The notes under the pieces are model-generated. The model saw only the letters and a list, made by a program, of their open reading frames with translations, was not told where the DNA came from and made no database searches. A DNA stretch of 38,456 nucleotides from Byssochlamys sp. IMV 00236 (taxonomy: Eukaryota > Ascomycota > Eurotiomycetes > Eurotiales > Thermoascaceae), in contig MSJH02000154.1 of NCBI GenBank assembly GCA_001931875.2, positions 1 through 38,456 of the forward strand, in the 5' to 3' direction. The position numbers and the translations under genes were made by a program. The stretch's first letter is position 1; each line of letters starts with the position of its first letter. This document shows, piece after piece, positions 10,901 through 22,440 of this stretch.

Positions 10901-13900
10901 TTGCAAAAGTTTCTACACAAGTTGCTTTAGCAATTCATAGTTCCTATTTCTACTTTTTCTACCTCAACTATAACATAATTGTGTTTACGGATAGCAGCTT
11001 CCAAAGGCGTCATTCCGGTTGTCTTATCAACATAAGAAACAAGAGGAGTGGAGCTTTTAATCATTGCTTCAAATATGGGTTCCTTGCATATTGGCTTAGA
11101 GTATTTCTTGCATTGACCGTCAAAATCTACTGATACACCAAGCTGTGAAAACAAGAATTGATAGAATATGCTCTGTCCACTAATTGGATCTGGTAGGTTT
11201 AAGTCAACATTATGATCAAGAAGTATCTATATATAACATTTAATTACTCTTATCTCTACCATCAAGCACTGCAGCTTACCTTTTGATTTTCATCATTGTT
11301 TAAACCAACATTGTACATAAAGAGAGACCTTCCATACTCAGGATACTCGTCAGGGCCATAAACATTAGGATTTGCACCGGCTCCTAATAAGATCTATAAA
11401 AAGGATTAATTCAATATCAGAGGAAAGATATAACTGTAACAGACCTTGAAGATCTTTCCATCACTTTTACAAGATGCAATGAAAACAGGACGAACCAACA
11501 CTTTGACCTTCTTTCCAAGTGCATCCCTTTCAATTGCTGATGGCCTGTCCAAATCAACATTTGCTTGAACAAGCATTTGTAATATATCTACATTATCATT
11601 TTGACAAGCTACCATAACCGCATTTGAGCGACCGTAAAGACTGTCTTCATCTGTAGGAGCACCATGATCCAAGAGAAGGCGAACGATATCAGTTTGGTTA
11701 GTAGCAACCGCTTTCAGTAACATGGATTCGTTCTTTTGTACATTTTGAGTCTCAATTTTGGCGCCTGCATCGATTAAAGCCTGAAGATTTTGATTATGTA
11801 TTGGTTAGATTGTTTTCTACATTATATGAGTAATAACCTACTTTAACTATTGTGTAACTTTTTGATTCTACAGCATAATAAAGTTCAGACTTGCCGTCCT
11901 CATCAAAGATATTGAGTGGTCTATTCTCCATCTGTAAAAGATGATTGAACAAATAGACCTGTCCATATTTTGCAGCATAGTGTAATGGTGTTCGCTGGTG
12001 TACATCCGGGAGTAGCTTCAGATTTAAAGGAACAATTATTTGAATTATTTCTTTCAAGTATTCTTCCCAAATTTCACTATGAGTTTTTATAAAATCAGTT
12101 CAAATTCGTCCGAGAGATGACATTTCATATCAAATTACCTGTCAAATGGACTAAAGCTAGATATAACATGCCATAGATTCTGATTTTCACTCTCGAGAAC
12201 TTCCATAAGTGCCTCTTTTGGTGCAGACTGTAAAAATATCTCGACCATATGAAATTTACCTAGACTGTTCTTTAGTACATGATTGCTTCTAAAGATAATG
12301 TACATTACCATTGATAAGGGCATCTTTTATAGATTCTAGATAGTGAATTAAATGTTAATAATCAAAGATACCCAAAAGATTGTACATGGCTTACCAAGCA
12401 AAGTAACACCTCTTTCCATGATTAAATAAGCCATATTCATTAATGATTTAGACAAACTATAGCCAAATGTAGTCGTGACCTGACCATCCTTTAGGGTAAT
12501 ATTGCTTTTAGCAGAAGCTCCGGATGAACATAGCATAACAGCATAATCGACATGATTGTTTCTCAATGCTAATTGAAGAGCAGCGTTCTATATAAAAAAA
12601 ATGCATATTAGCTCACCGTTGTTAATGTTATATATATGAGTGTACCTTATCGTCATCAATAGCGTTAATATCAACGTTTTTGCCAAGAAGTAAAGTGGTG
12701 CAGCTAAAAGCTCCTACACAAGCTGCATAGTGAAGGGGCGTTCTTCCAAATACGTCTCGGATGTTGCAATCAACGCCTTCATGGCTAGAAAAGTATTTCA
12801 CTATTTCTATAGGATCAAACTGTGCATTGGAGTCAAGACCTTCAAATTGGCAGGTCTTATATTCTTCCAGGCTCTCTTTTTCCTCCTCGACAAAGTAGTA
12901 ATCTTGTGGATTTTTCTCTCTCTTCTCTTTTTCTTTTTCAGCATCTTCCAGTTCTAGCTGCTTCTCTTTGGCAGCCTTTAACCAGCAGTCAGCATATGAT
13001 TCAGAATCAAGTAAATATTCTTCAGCAAACTTGAGTAATGATTTCTTCCTTCGTTCTTCGTATTTTATAGCTTCACACAACTGCTTAAACTTTTTCCATG
13101 TAATAGTAGTATGGCCGTTCAAAGGAATAAAATTGAGCTGAACAAAGGCATAGTGAAGTGGAGTGCGTCCTGAGCAAGAATAGATTCAATCAGAGACTAA
13201 CTATAGCATTTCTTTGTAAAACTTACCAAATTTATCAATGGCGTTCAGGTTAGCACCAGCCTGAATTAAAAGCTTTTCCACACGGAAAGAGCGGTTCGTT
13301 TGACTCTTTGTATTCTCTACGGCATAATGAAGTGGCGTTCGATTAAACTTGTTGGTAGCATCACAGTTTGCTCCATAATTGAGCAGTAGCCTGACAATCT
13401 GATGCTTTCCTGTTTCCACGGCAGCATGCAAGGCAGTATCACCGTTTTCGTTTACAAAGCTTACATCTGCTCCTGCTTCAAGCAATGCTTGAACAATCTC
13501 GACTTTCTTGCTTTTCACAGCCGTAATTAAAGGAGATATACCATTGCTACAAGAGTTAGGGTTGGCGCCCAGTGCCAATAGTGACTGAACAACATCAAGG
13601 TTTCCATTGCTAGCAGCATAGGTCAGTGGAGATTCGCCAGATGCCTCATGCATATCCAAGGGAATCAGGGATTTATCAAAAACATTGGATAGATAGGAGA
13701 CATACGTATCCACTACACCTTCATAGTTTAGAGAGCAAGCGATAGACAACGCGGTAGCACGGTCTAGTTTTTTTAAAAAATAACAGAAAGGTTAATGCAA
13801 CATTAAAAATAGTATTGCTAAATGACTTACGTATATTCTTTATCTGATGTTGAATGTCAACTTGCGTACACTGTAATACTGTTTTAAGCAACTCCACATG

Positions 13901-16900
13901 GCAAGTTTTGATAACTCTCATAAGGACCGTATCACCGTCCCCGTATTGAGCATTAGGATCAGCCTTTGCAAGTAATAGAAGCTTTACAACAGCGATATTA
14001 GGTTCTTCCTTCTTATTTATATTCTTGGAGACAATGTCCACAGCAGTCATCAAAGCAGAGAAGCCGGATTCGTCACATACATTTATATCAGCATCGTTTG
14101 AAGGCGCCACCTTTAGCATCTCTGTAAGGTTATTAATGTCCATATTCATAGTAGCCTTCATAATTGATGAACAACCAGTTGAGTTAGTGATGTATGGGCT
14201 AGCACCATAAAGAAGTAAGGCTTTGACTGTTTCGCTGAGCATGGCAGTAAAATCTGGTTTGTCGAGAGTAAACTGCTTTTCTAACTTTTCTAGTGTATGT
14301 AAGCTTCGATCGGGAGCTTCCTGGAACCTGTCTTGCTTTTGGTGATAAGCGCCCAAAAGAGCGGTATTACTAAGCACGCCCTCAACATTCACCTTAAGGT
14401 TTGGATTACTACCATATTTTAGAAGAAATACAATAAGGTCAGCACATTGAGTGTAAGCGGCTAAATGATAATTCGTCAATATAGCTGCCTTTGCTGAACA
14501 GAAGCGATAATTACTTACCAAAATGCAGCGCGTTGTGGCCTGTATTTTTAGGGTAGTCTGATATTTTTGCATGTGGATTTTCTTTCTTATAGTTCTTTGG
14601 TAAAGCAACAGCAAGGTTCATATTGCATCTAAATTTAGAAACCACAAGCTCCATGTATTTAATCTATCAGCAAGCTATTTAGAGGTGTAATACTTGAATA
14701 CTAAAGTTATTTTACCCATTGGTCAAAACAAAACTTCAAGTTTACATGATGGTGACTATCTGCTTCTTCCCATGTTTTACCATAACGATAAGTGCTTTTA
14801 TGCTGGACAAAGGCCTTTACCATGTCTTTTTCTCGAGTAACAGCCTTTTTTTGCATTCTAATTGCATTATATACACCATAGACGATAGGAGGGAACCCTT
14901 CATTGTTGACAGTATTTATCTAATTATACGAATCACTTAAGTCGAGTTATTAACACTATATTCTTCTCCTTACCATCAATTGAGCCCCTTCCACATGAAG
15001 GGAGTCTGCTTCAATAGCACGCCAGATAGAGTCCGCGATCTTTATGAGTCTGTTCTTTTGCACTGTATCAATCTCACGATGAGGTTGCAAATAATCAATA
15101 TATGCAATAAACCTGGGAAAGTAGTGAAAGAAACTATTTCCATCCTGATCCACATCCTTCCAATAACTAGCACCAGATTCAATCAAGAACGCAACCATGT
15201 AATGATTATTGGACCTCATGGCAGAAGCTAATGGTGTCTCTCCATCTTCATTTTTTATATGAATGTCAGCATTGTATTCCAAAAGCAGTTTAGCAAGCTG
15301 TATATGATATTTGATTCGATCTTCGTCATCAGTTTCAAGTCGAATGTTTATATTCCAGCCTGGGGGGAACTTGTAATTTTTGTTTCTATTGCGATAAAAG
15401 GACTTAAACTGCTTTGGCAGGCATTTTATATAAGTCGTATCTTTTGCAAGGATGTGAAAACATGTATCGCCTATTTTTGAAGCATATGTTATTAATACAC
15501 ATATCTTCCAAACGTTATAAGCTACTACCGTTGATATCTTTGCTGTTCACGTCAGCATTCTTAGACAAGAGCAATTTGAACTTTTTGAGACTTAACTCTT
15601 GGTCTTGATCGTGCAGAATGGGCTCAGCAATAGTGGATTGAATCATAGTACGCCCCTGTTCATTCTTGAAGTTCACGTTGATGAGGCCGCCAGGCAAGTT
15701 CAACAAGTACTTTACAATCCCAACGTGGCCCTTTGTGTTGGCGATCGAGCATGGTGTAGTTCTCCATATGTTGCTTAACCCTGGATTAGCATGACCATAG
15801 TGTATCAGTAAATGTAGAATATCAAGGTGTCCAAAAGCAGCAGCATAATGAGCCGGACTGTTTCTTGAGCTATCCAATGCATCAGCATCTAAGCCTTGAG
15901 ACAAAAGGTACTTGACAACTTCAAGACAACCATATTCACAAGCTAAATGTAACGCGTTCTTTGAGAACTTGTCTGTTTTCTCTATATCAGCTTTTCCTTC
16001 TTCTATCAGCACGCGAACACATTCGACATGACCATAGCTTGCAGCAAACATCAAGGGTGTTTGCTTTTCTATATTTTCAACAGCATCAACTGGACAGCCG
16101 TGACGAATTAAGACTTTGCAAGTTTCTACGTAACCAAAGATAGCAGCGAAATGGAGTGCATTTGTTTTGCTTTTGACAAAGTTTTGAAAGATGACAGAAG
16201 CATCAGTATCATGTTGTTCCTTAAAGTGCTTAATGATCAATTCAACATTATGAGCCCTGCCAAATCGAACAGCTTGTATAAATGGAGTAGATCGGTACTT
16301 GTCTGTTTGCATAATGTTAACGCCTTGAGAAAGAAGATATTCCAAGCATGCACTAGTCTCACTTGCAGCAGCAAAGAATATGACAGTTCGTCCAAAGCTG
16401 TCAAAACATGATCTTTCGCTAGCATCGAGCGCTTCATAAAGCTCTTTCAAATAAGTGGCAGAGGGATTGATGGCAGCACAATGGAGTGGCGTGAGATTGT
16501 TCGCATCAAAGGCTGATTTTAATATTTGCGTTTTGCGATAATTTGAAAGTGGTTCTCCGTTGATAAACTAAAAGTACAGGACGCTTAGAAAAGTCATTGG
16601 ATGAAGCATTGTGTGCTTACCTTTAGAGTTTCAATATGAACCGTATTGAAAGGAGCCTTTCCACAAAAATCCGAGTCCATCAGCGCAGATGCTAGCTGTC
16701 TATTTCCTGACTCCACCGCATAGTAAACTTCAGCGGGACCAGTTCGAGTATGAACCTTGAGGTTTTGAATAGCGTTAGGCTGACGCAAAGTTGGATTCGA
16801 CAGATAAGGCATAAATTCACACAATTCAGAACGATAAGCCTGTGCGTCCAAATTAGAGTGAAATGACACGAGTTCCTTGGCATAACCATACTCATGGTAG

Positions 16901-18077
16901 AACGCAGTATCGCCTTGTCTATTTCCTCTTGACACCTCGACTTGTCTGTATAAATTATAAATAAAAGCAACCGAGCATAGAACTATATGTATTCTTTTAC
17001 CTGTAAGACATTTTTCTGTACGCACCCTTTCCGTAGTTGTTTCCGGTACTGACAGAATGAGATGTATATTTTGTAGGAATTGTGGGTCGTATAGCAGAAT
17101 TTAACTTGGTATCTTCCTGTTTCTGCTTGATCAAGCGAGTAAACTCTTCTTTTCCGGTGGCAATAGAGTATTTAAAGATATCCATACCATGCGATTTATC
17201 CGCATCCGGTTTGGGAATATGCTCCGTATCATCAAAAGCAGCTTCAAAAGCATTGAGATCGTCATGTTCAAGATATTCTTTAAAACAGCCAGCAGCACAA
17301 GCCAAACAGCAATCTTTACGATGAATAGAATGCACTTTTTTCATGATTTCATCAACATTCATCGATTCCCTTTGAACCTTTCTGGCTACCCTTTCCTGTG
17401 CCTGAGCCGCAGAACGTAAAGCAGCTTTTGATATACGACCGCCACCAGACTTGCCTTTTTTAGCGCTGGTCCTACCATCTGTTGACGACTTTCTGCGTTT
17501 AGCGCCACTTTTTTTGTTGCCAACAGGGTCCTCATCATCACTATCACCAATTGCTTGCACATATTCTGGTCGCTTCAACGCCATGACTGCGCGGATTTTG
17601 GAAATACGAGATGGACCAACCCTGTCGCTTTCTCGGATGTTATAACCTGATTCCTGAAGAACTCTTTCCTGGTATGCAGACAAGATATCCAAAGACTCGA
17701 TTGATTCCTCCGTCTCCCATCTAACATCAATATTTCCTTCGCGTTGAACCAAATAATGTCTTTCACCCTAAACAACAATTTATCAGACATACAGGGCCTC
17801 AATAGGCTGATCAAATCACTTACGGATTGTATCTTGAAATCAGAGATATCCATTATACGTCCACCACCTTCTCTCTCGACAACAACACGAACAGATGATT
17901 TTCTACCATCAGCACGAGTAGATCTTTTTTTGGCCGAGTACTTGCTCATTGTACGAGTCTATTGAAAACATAAATCAGATACGTTGCTTTTGCAGAATAT
18001 TGTTTAGTTACTTGATCCTTTGTTGATGAAGTCTTTTTTGAAGTGCTACGACGGGTTTTTGAAGGAATTCGTGACAT
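7965..18077 (-). CDS. giant ankyrin-WGR-PARP with CHFR-like Cys-rich region and PBZ finger
   Basis: A 25-exon minus-strand gene of 2,924 aa. Exons: 18077-18012, 17958-17824, 17767-17001, 16945-16621, 16567-15529, 15470-14974, 14919-14716, 14663-14519, 14460-13831, 13763-13227, 13169-12646, 12587-12395, 12335-12309, 12259-12139, 12076-11842, 11780-11445, 11393-11280, 11226-10963, 10912-10203, 10149-9638, 9582-9080, 9025-8783, 8724-8382, 8319-8191, 8140-7965; every phase agrees. Residues 1-50 are basic and 55-105 chromo-like; 155-215 are basic, probably nuclear. About 400-2200 hold roughly 30 ankyrin-type units. A WGR domain (about 2265-2365) and the helical regulatory domain (about 2380-2500) precede the ART fold with H2603 (LLWHGS), Y2637 (GVYFAD) and E2736 (NNEF), the triad of true poly(ADP-ribose) polymerases. 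Then come a CHFR-like Cys-rich segment (2757-2866), a PBZ finger (C2875, C2881, H2889, H2895) and an acidic tail. Expected role: NAD+-dependent nuclear PARylation with built-in PAR binding. Confidence 0.9.
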
Positions 18078-18137
18078 TGTACTTTTCTTAAAATGATGTT
18101 TTAAAAAAGTTGAAGAAATAAAAGAAAACACCCTGCG

Positions 18138-18145
18138 TTTATATA
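18138..18145 (-). promoter_or_regulatory. TATA box of the PARP gene
   Basis: TATATAAA on the minus strand, 61-68 nt upstream of the PARP start codon at 18077. It supports exon 1 as the true first coding exon. Confidence 0.5.
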
Positions 18146-18208
18146 CTTTTTAAAAATAAATCTTGATTAATTTGTACAACATGCATCAAAAGGAGGCTGT
18201 GGACAATG

Positions 18209-18222
18209 GTTACCATAGCAAC
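18209..18222. promoter_or_regulatory. RFX/Crt1-type X-box 1
   Basis: GTTACCATAGCAAC fits the X-box half-site arrangement GTHNYY-AT-RRNAAC. It lies about 132 nt upstream of the PARP start codon. X-boxes bind RFX winged-helix factors; yeast Crt1 uses them to repress DNA-damage-inducible genes. Binding here is inferred from the motif alone. Confidence 0.6.
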
Positions 18223-18236
18223 TGAGTTTGAAGACT

Positions 18237-18250
18237 GTTACCATGACAAC
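18237..18250. promoter_or_regulatory. RFX/Crt1-type X-box 2
   Basis: GTTACCATGACAAC also fits GTHNYY-AT-RRNAAC and sits 28 bp from the first site in the same orientation, upstream of the PARP gene and just past the PARN stop codon. Confidence 0.55.
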
Positions 18251-18297
18251 CGAGCTAAAACCATCAAAAAACCCTTGAAGGCACAATGCGTGCAAGT

Positions 18298-20152
18298 TTA
18301 TTTACTAGGTGGCGTATTCATATTTTCATAATATTGAGCGACTGGAGTAATGATAAATTCGTCTTTATATTGTTCTAGGTTAAAATGTTGCGGTATTTGT
18401 TCAAATACAAGGAAACAGGTACTACTGTCATATCGCTCCAATACATGTTTACCGGCCTTAATAAACACTTCTTTTGCCTTGTCCATGTCTAAATGACCGC
18501 TTACAGATTGAACATGGAATGCAGTCGTTTGATTAATCACTATTTCGTCGTTGACAAAATCAAAGCAATCGAATGCAGATCTGACCAGAACGCTTTTATT
18601 AAGGCTGTTCTTTAACGCTGGATGGACAGTATGGGTATCGAGGAACAAGTTGACCCGTGTGGATCCGTAGTTGTAGACCTCTTCATCTTCACCGTCTTCA
18701 TACCAGTTATCCTGTTCATCGTCTGATGATTTGTCTACTTTTGGTTTTCTTTCTACCCGTGGTTCTTCAGCTATCTTGTCGAGCGGATACCGCAATTGTT
18801 CTAGATAAGATGCAAGCTTAAGGAAGGCAGAACCGGTCATGAAAGCGTCATAACCAGCTTCATGAGCCTTTTCAGTCAGATAACGAGGAAACAGAGGATG
18901 CATATCAATACGAGGATTGGTAAAGGCCTCCCTACTGGTTTCAAACCGCAGCTGTTCCAATGCGGTCGCTGTACCAAATATTTTCTATAAAGAGACAGTT
19001 CATAACGTTGACGTGCATAAAAATGAGCAACTTACATATAATTCAGGTTCAACTGCGCACATGTATTTGGTATCAATCATGCTATGGTTGCACTCTATGA
19101 GTTGACTAGTTTCTGTTGTTGTTATTCTTTATACTTACTTTGGAAACAATTTATGAGCCAACGTTTTAAATTCTTCAAGCGTATCAGGCAAAGGTTGAAC
19201 AAACTGCCCTATCATATGTGACACGTCCAGTAGCATGTTGTGGCCTACAATCATCTTTCCCGACTCTGAAATCATATCAATAACTTTCCTGAATCCTACA
19301 GCAAACGTGCAATCTCTTTCGATCTTTTCCAGTCTTTCTTTCATACGTGTCTCTTGTTGTTCCTTGGTAAGTTTGGTAACGCGAATAAACCCTTGCATGC
19401 CTATGGCGGTTAAGTCTTCATATCTATTTGACAACAGTTTTTAATAATTGTGTATTTCTCATTTTATAGTCTATAAAGGGATTATTTACTTATTTCTGAC
19501 CTCTTGATAAACAAGTCTTCGCTGGTACGCGTTTTTTGCTACGATATTGACTCCTTCCCCCCTTTGACTATCCCCCAACCATTCATCTATCATCTTTCGA
19601 ACATTCTGCATAAATGGAACCTCTTTATCATCAAGAGGAATATCAGGTATATCATCTTTCATCCTTCTAGCTGCTTCTTTTCGATGTAATTCTTCTTCTT
19701 CCCGAGTGAGGTAAGGAATACCCTGATAGACCCACTTGTTAAAGTCGAAGGACTGCTTGACTAAGAAGTCAAATGCCTGGGCCTGTGTCATAAAGAGCCG
19801 ATTGGTGTGAACGGTACCTGTGGCACTTGTAGGGAATATATAAAAGTTGAAGGGTTTAGCAATGTAGCGACCAGCTGAGTCCCAGGTAAAGGTACAGAGG
19901 CCAAACTGAATAATGACAAACCGTTCAGTCGCTTCCTTATATTCTTCGTAACGTTCTTGAAGAGAATAAAGTCTTTTAGTAGCTAAAGGGCGATGAAGGC
20001 CTATATATCGTTTATGTAAGCTTGGGAAATAGTAAACAAACAATAGAATATGCACCAGACAATTCTGTATCTATTGCAATCACATCGCACTCTTTGATGG
20101 CTTTTTCAATTTCTGGTAATTTGTCGAGAAACTGATGGCGTAAAATCTCCAT
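18298..20152 (-). CDS. PARN: poly(A)-specific ribonuclease (PARN-type deadenylase)
   Basis: Five exons on the minus strand: 20152-20056, 20000-19490, 19423-19139, 19081-19036 and 18984-18298; 541 aa. It is a DEDDh-family CAF1-fold 3' exoribonuclease that shortens poly(A) tails and trims small RNAs. Catalytic residues are all visible: D28 and E30 (AIDTELSG, same numbers as human PARN), D269 (GHNMLLDV), and H354/D359 (HEAGYDAFMTG). An R3H-like insert starts near GIPYLTREEEE and ends before NKYEDL, as in the family. The C-terminal part (about 400-541) matches the position of the RRM-like region. It is shorter than human PARN (639 aa), mainly at the C-terminus. The exon 3 to 4 junction was chosen so that FPNMIDTKYM matches the family's FP-x-LIDTK; an acceptor 24 nt earlier is also in frame. 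Confidence 0.92.
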
Positions 20153-20220
20153 ATTTTTTATGTAGAAAAGCAATGGAATAAAAGGCGCGAGAAGGTCGCG
20201 TCAGTCAATTCATGCCCCGT

Positions 20221-20238
20221 TTTTTTTTTTTTTTTTTT
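20221..20238. repeat. poly-T tract
   Basis: About 18 consecutive T residues in the short spacer between the PARN start and the carrier's stop codon. Simple sequence; possibly part of the PARN promoter. Confidence 0.8.
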
Positions 20239-20307
20239 CACAAAGCGGAGTATATGGATGTGTATAAGGGTATCTCTATTTATGATCATTCATAATAAAA
20301 AAGGGCT

Positions 20308-21653
20308 CTAATGATTTGACAAGTGACGTACAAGCACCAGTGTTTGTTCATAGACCAAGAAGTTTAAAGAATGAATAGGAAAAGCGCGTATTAAGGTAAC
20401 CGAGATGCCTCTGTAGAATCCAGCAATTCCATTTCGTTGATAGATCTCTTGAACACACTGTTTTGTGCTTTTGTACTTTGGGAATGGGTGCAATATCTCT
20501 TTTTGGATTAAACTCTTCACAAGATCTAGCGGGAATACCACAATCCAACACATTATGCCACAAATACCCCCAGCAAGGAATTGCGTACCTGGTCCTGCTG
20601 TTGTGTTTTGTAGGTGACTTAGAAGGTACTTTGTTGTCTCATAGCCTCCAAAATAAACACCTGTTCCGATAGCATCCCTTGCTGTAATTATAACAACAAC
20701 AGTCCGATTAGAATTCCTTCTTAAACTTTCCTTTATCATTCTGCTTTTTTCTTTACATTACCCAGGTGAAGACTAAAGCCGCTATATAAACCTAGAGGCC
20801 CTCTCTTTTTTAAGATTTCTTTTGCAGAATGCCAACTTGACGTCGAGGTGTACATGGTGCGCTTATGTGTTATGCAAGGTGAGGTATTTCTTGGTTGTGG
20901 GGGACTAGACGTTGGTGTGACAGGAAGTCCCGCACCTACAGTTCGATTGATAGTGGGTTTAAGGTCGTTATTCACAGGACGCACCATGGCTAGATCACCT
21001 GTAGAAATACTACTGGCCTGCAGTAAGTATTCTAACTGTTTCTGTATCTTGACAAGTTCAAAAGGGCAACTTAGGGAAGCAATAAACGCACCACTGACTG
21101 AACCTGCCGTTGTCGATACGGTCATGGTTGATAGTAGTGTATTTTGATCAAATACTGTTGGACTGTACTGTTTACAAAATGCCTTGGATTGTTCGTAAAC
21201 TGAAAATGATATAGACTTGATGATACTGACTGTAATCAAGGGTGGTATGATGCCTTTATATACAGTCAATACACATAAGATCATCCATTCATGCTTACTT
21301 GCCTCTAAAAAACCCTTGTATGCCCTCTTCCTTATAAGTCTGTTTGATACATGCCTTGATAGAATCATAGTGTTGAGTTTGAAGTCTTGTTTTTATAGAA
21401 TCAAACTATAATATGCAGATAAGCTGATGATTGTACGAGTACATATATTTATTACTTTACAGGATAACCTGATATCACGCCAACAACAGCTGCTGTAGAA
21501 GCGGCAATGACTGTTCTATTGGCTATATTGATATATAATATTAGATATTAAAAAAAGAGAATAGTTGTCTATTTTACCCCACAGAATCTCCTGATATAAG
21601 AACTGAAAGGGTAAAGGGTGAATCTTTCTTTCTAATTTCTCTGGTTCTGGCAT
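20308..21653 (-). CDS. mitochondrial carrier protein (SLC25 family)
   Basis: Five exons on the minus strand: 21653-21578, 21522-21461, 21405-21303, 21253-20762 and 20681-20308; 368 aa. The three-repeat carrier signature Px[DE]xx[KR] appears three times: PFDSIKTR (from P46), PFELVKIQ (from P144) and PLDLVKS (from about P295), each followed by a G-F/L-Y/F-x-G type motif (GFFRG, GLYSG, GFYRG). It should sit in the inner mitochondrial membrane and exchange metabolites. Substrate is not clear; repeat 3 features (RDAIGTGVYFGGYE) recall the amino-acid/carnitine carriers (ARG11, CRC1, YMC types), from memory. Intron 3 needs a GC donor (AG|GCAAGT) to keep frame. The second repeat has a long Ser/Thr/Pro-rich matrix loop before SWHSAKEILKK, unusual for the family. 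Confidence 0.88.
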
Positions 21654-22440
21654 GTCGTAAAAACAAGAAGAAGGGAAAAAAGTGGACCTTCACGTCATTG
21701 GCCTTTACTTATCTGAGATATTCCTGCCAATCAAAACAAGAGCACAGGTTTGCTTTTTTTGAACTTCATTATCAAGAATACTACTGCTTCCCCTTTCCTC
21801 TTTTTGATCAATAAAGTAATAATGAAACTATTGATTCACTTTAAAAAAGAAATATAATTGAACTATGTTATTTATTCACTGAAACCTGATGTCTTTCTGC
21901 CCTCAATTGTTTTTGCTCTGCTGTTTTGATCTGGTTGTATTTTACGATTCTCCTTTCCATGATATTTGACTGAAAGATGCCCCCTATCCATCCAATATTT
22001 GACTGAAAGATTCCCTCGTCATTGGATAATATATTGAATTGCCTCATCATATCAGCCTCTTCCTTACTTTCTTTTCCATGTCCTCTATCCTCTGATCACT
22101 TTCCTCTATTCTCTGTCCTCTACTATCTACTCTCTTATATTCTTTCTCTCCCTCTCCCTTTCTTCGTTGTTCCTGGACCTATAATATGTACTTGCCTATT
22201 CTACTGTCTTTATTCATCAACGTTCTAATACAAGTTCGATACACAATATATGAATTAAGTCGCGAGTTATTTATAGTTTTGAAAAAGATTTCAAGCTTAA
22301 CTGGCTGTTGTGCAGTTTAAACTGTTTATGACGACAAAACATATGCTTTATGCCGTCAACTTCTTTTTTAACAAGCTTTGAGAATGCATCTATGCAATTT
22401 TATTTTATGCGTTCGATTATGCGCATATTTTAAAGGAAAA
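21654..22440. other. intergenic, CT-rich, with a short tandem duplication
   Basis: No convincing gene. A 2-copy direct repeat with the core ATATTTGACTGAAAGAT lies at about 21961-22012, and 22050-22170 is strongly pyrimidine-rich on the plus strand. A 60-codon minus-strand frame (22050-21868) spans the repeat but has no recognisable domain. Confidence 0.5.

Noticed and set aside
14512..14614. Reading straight through from 14614 as a separate ankyrin gene start
   Set aside because: The frame change at 14518-14461 is a 58-nt intron with TTGAC branch-like sequence; splicing restores a canonical ankyrin repeat.
16997..18077. PADR1 or zinc fingers of PARP1 type at the PARP N-terminus
   Set aside because: The only Cys cluster (DCCLACAAGC) lacks PARP1 finger spacing, and no PADR1 pattern is visible.
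19082..19106. Earlier acceptor for PARN exon 4 adding eight residues
   Set aside because: In frame, but it places extra residues between FP and MIDTKYM, where the family has almost none; kept only as an alternative.
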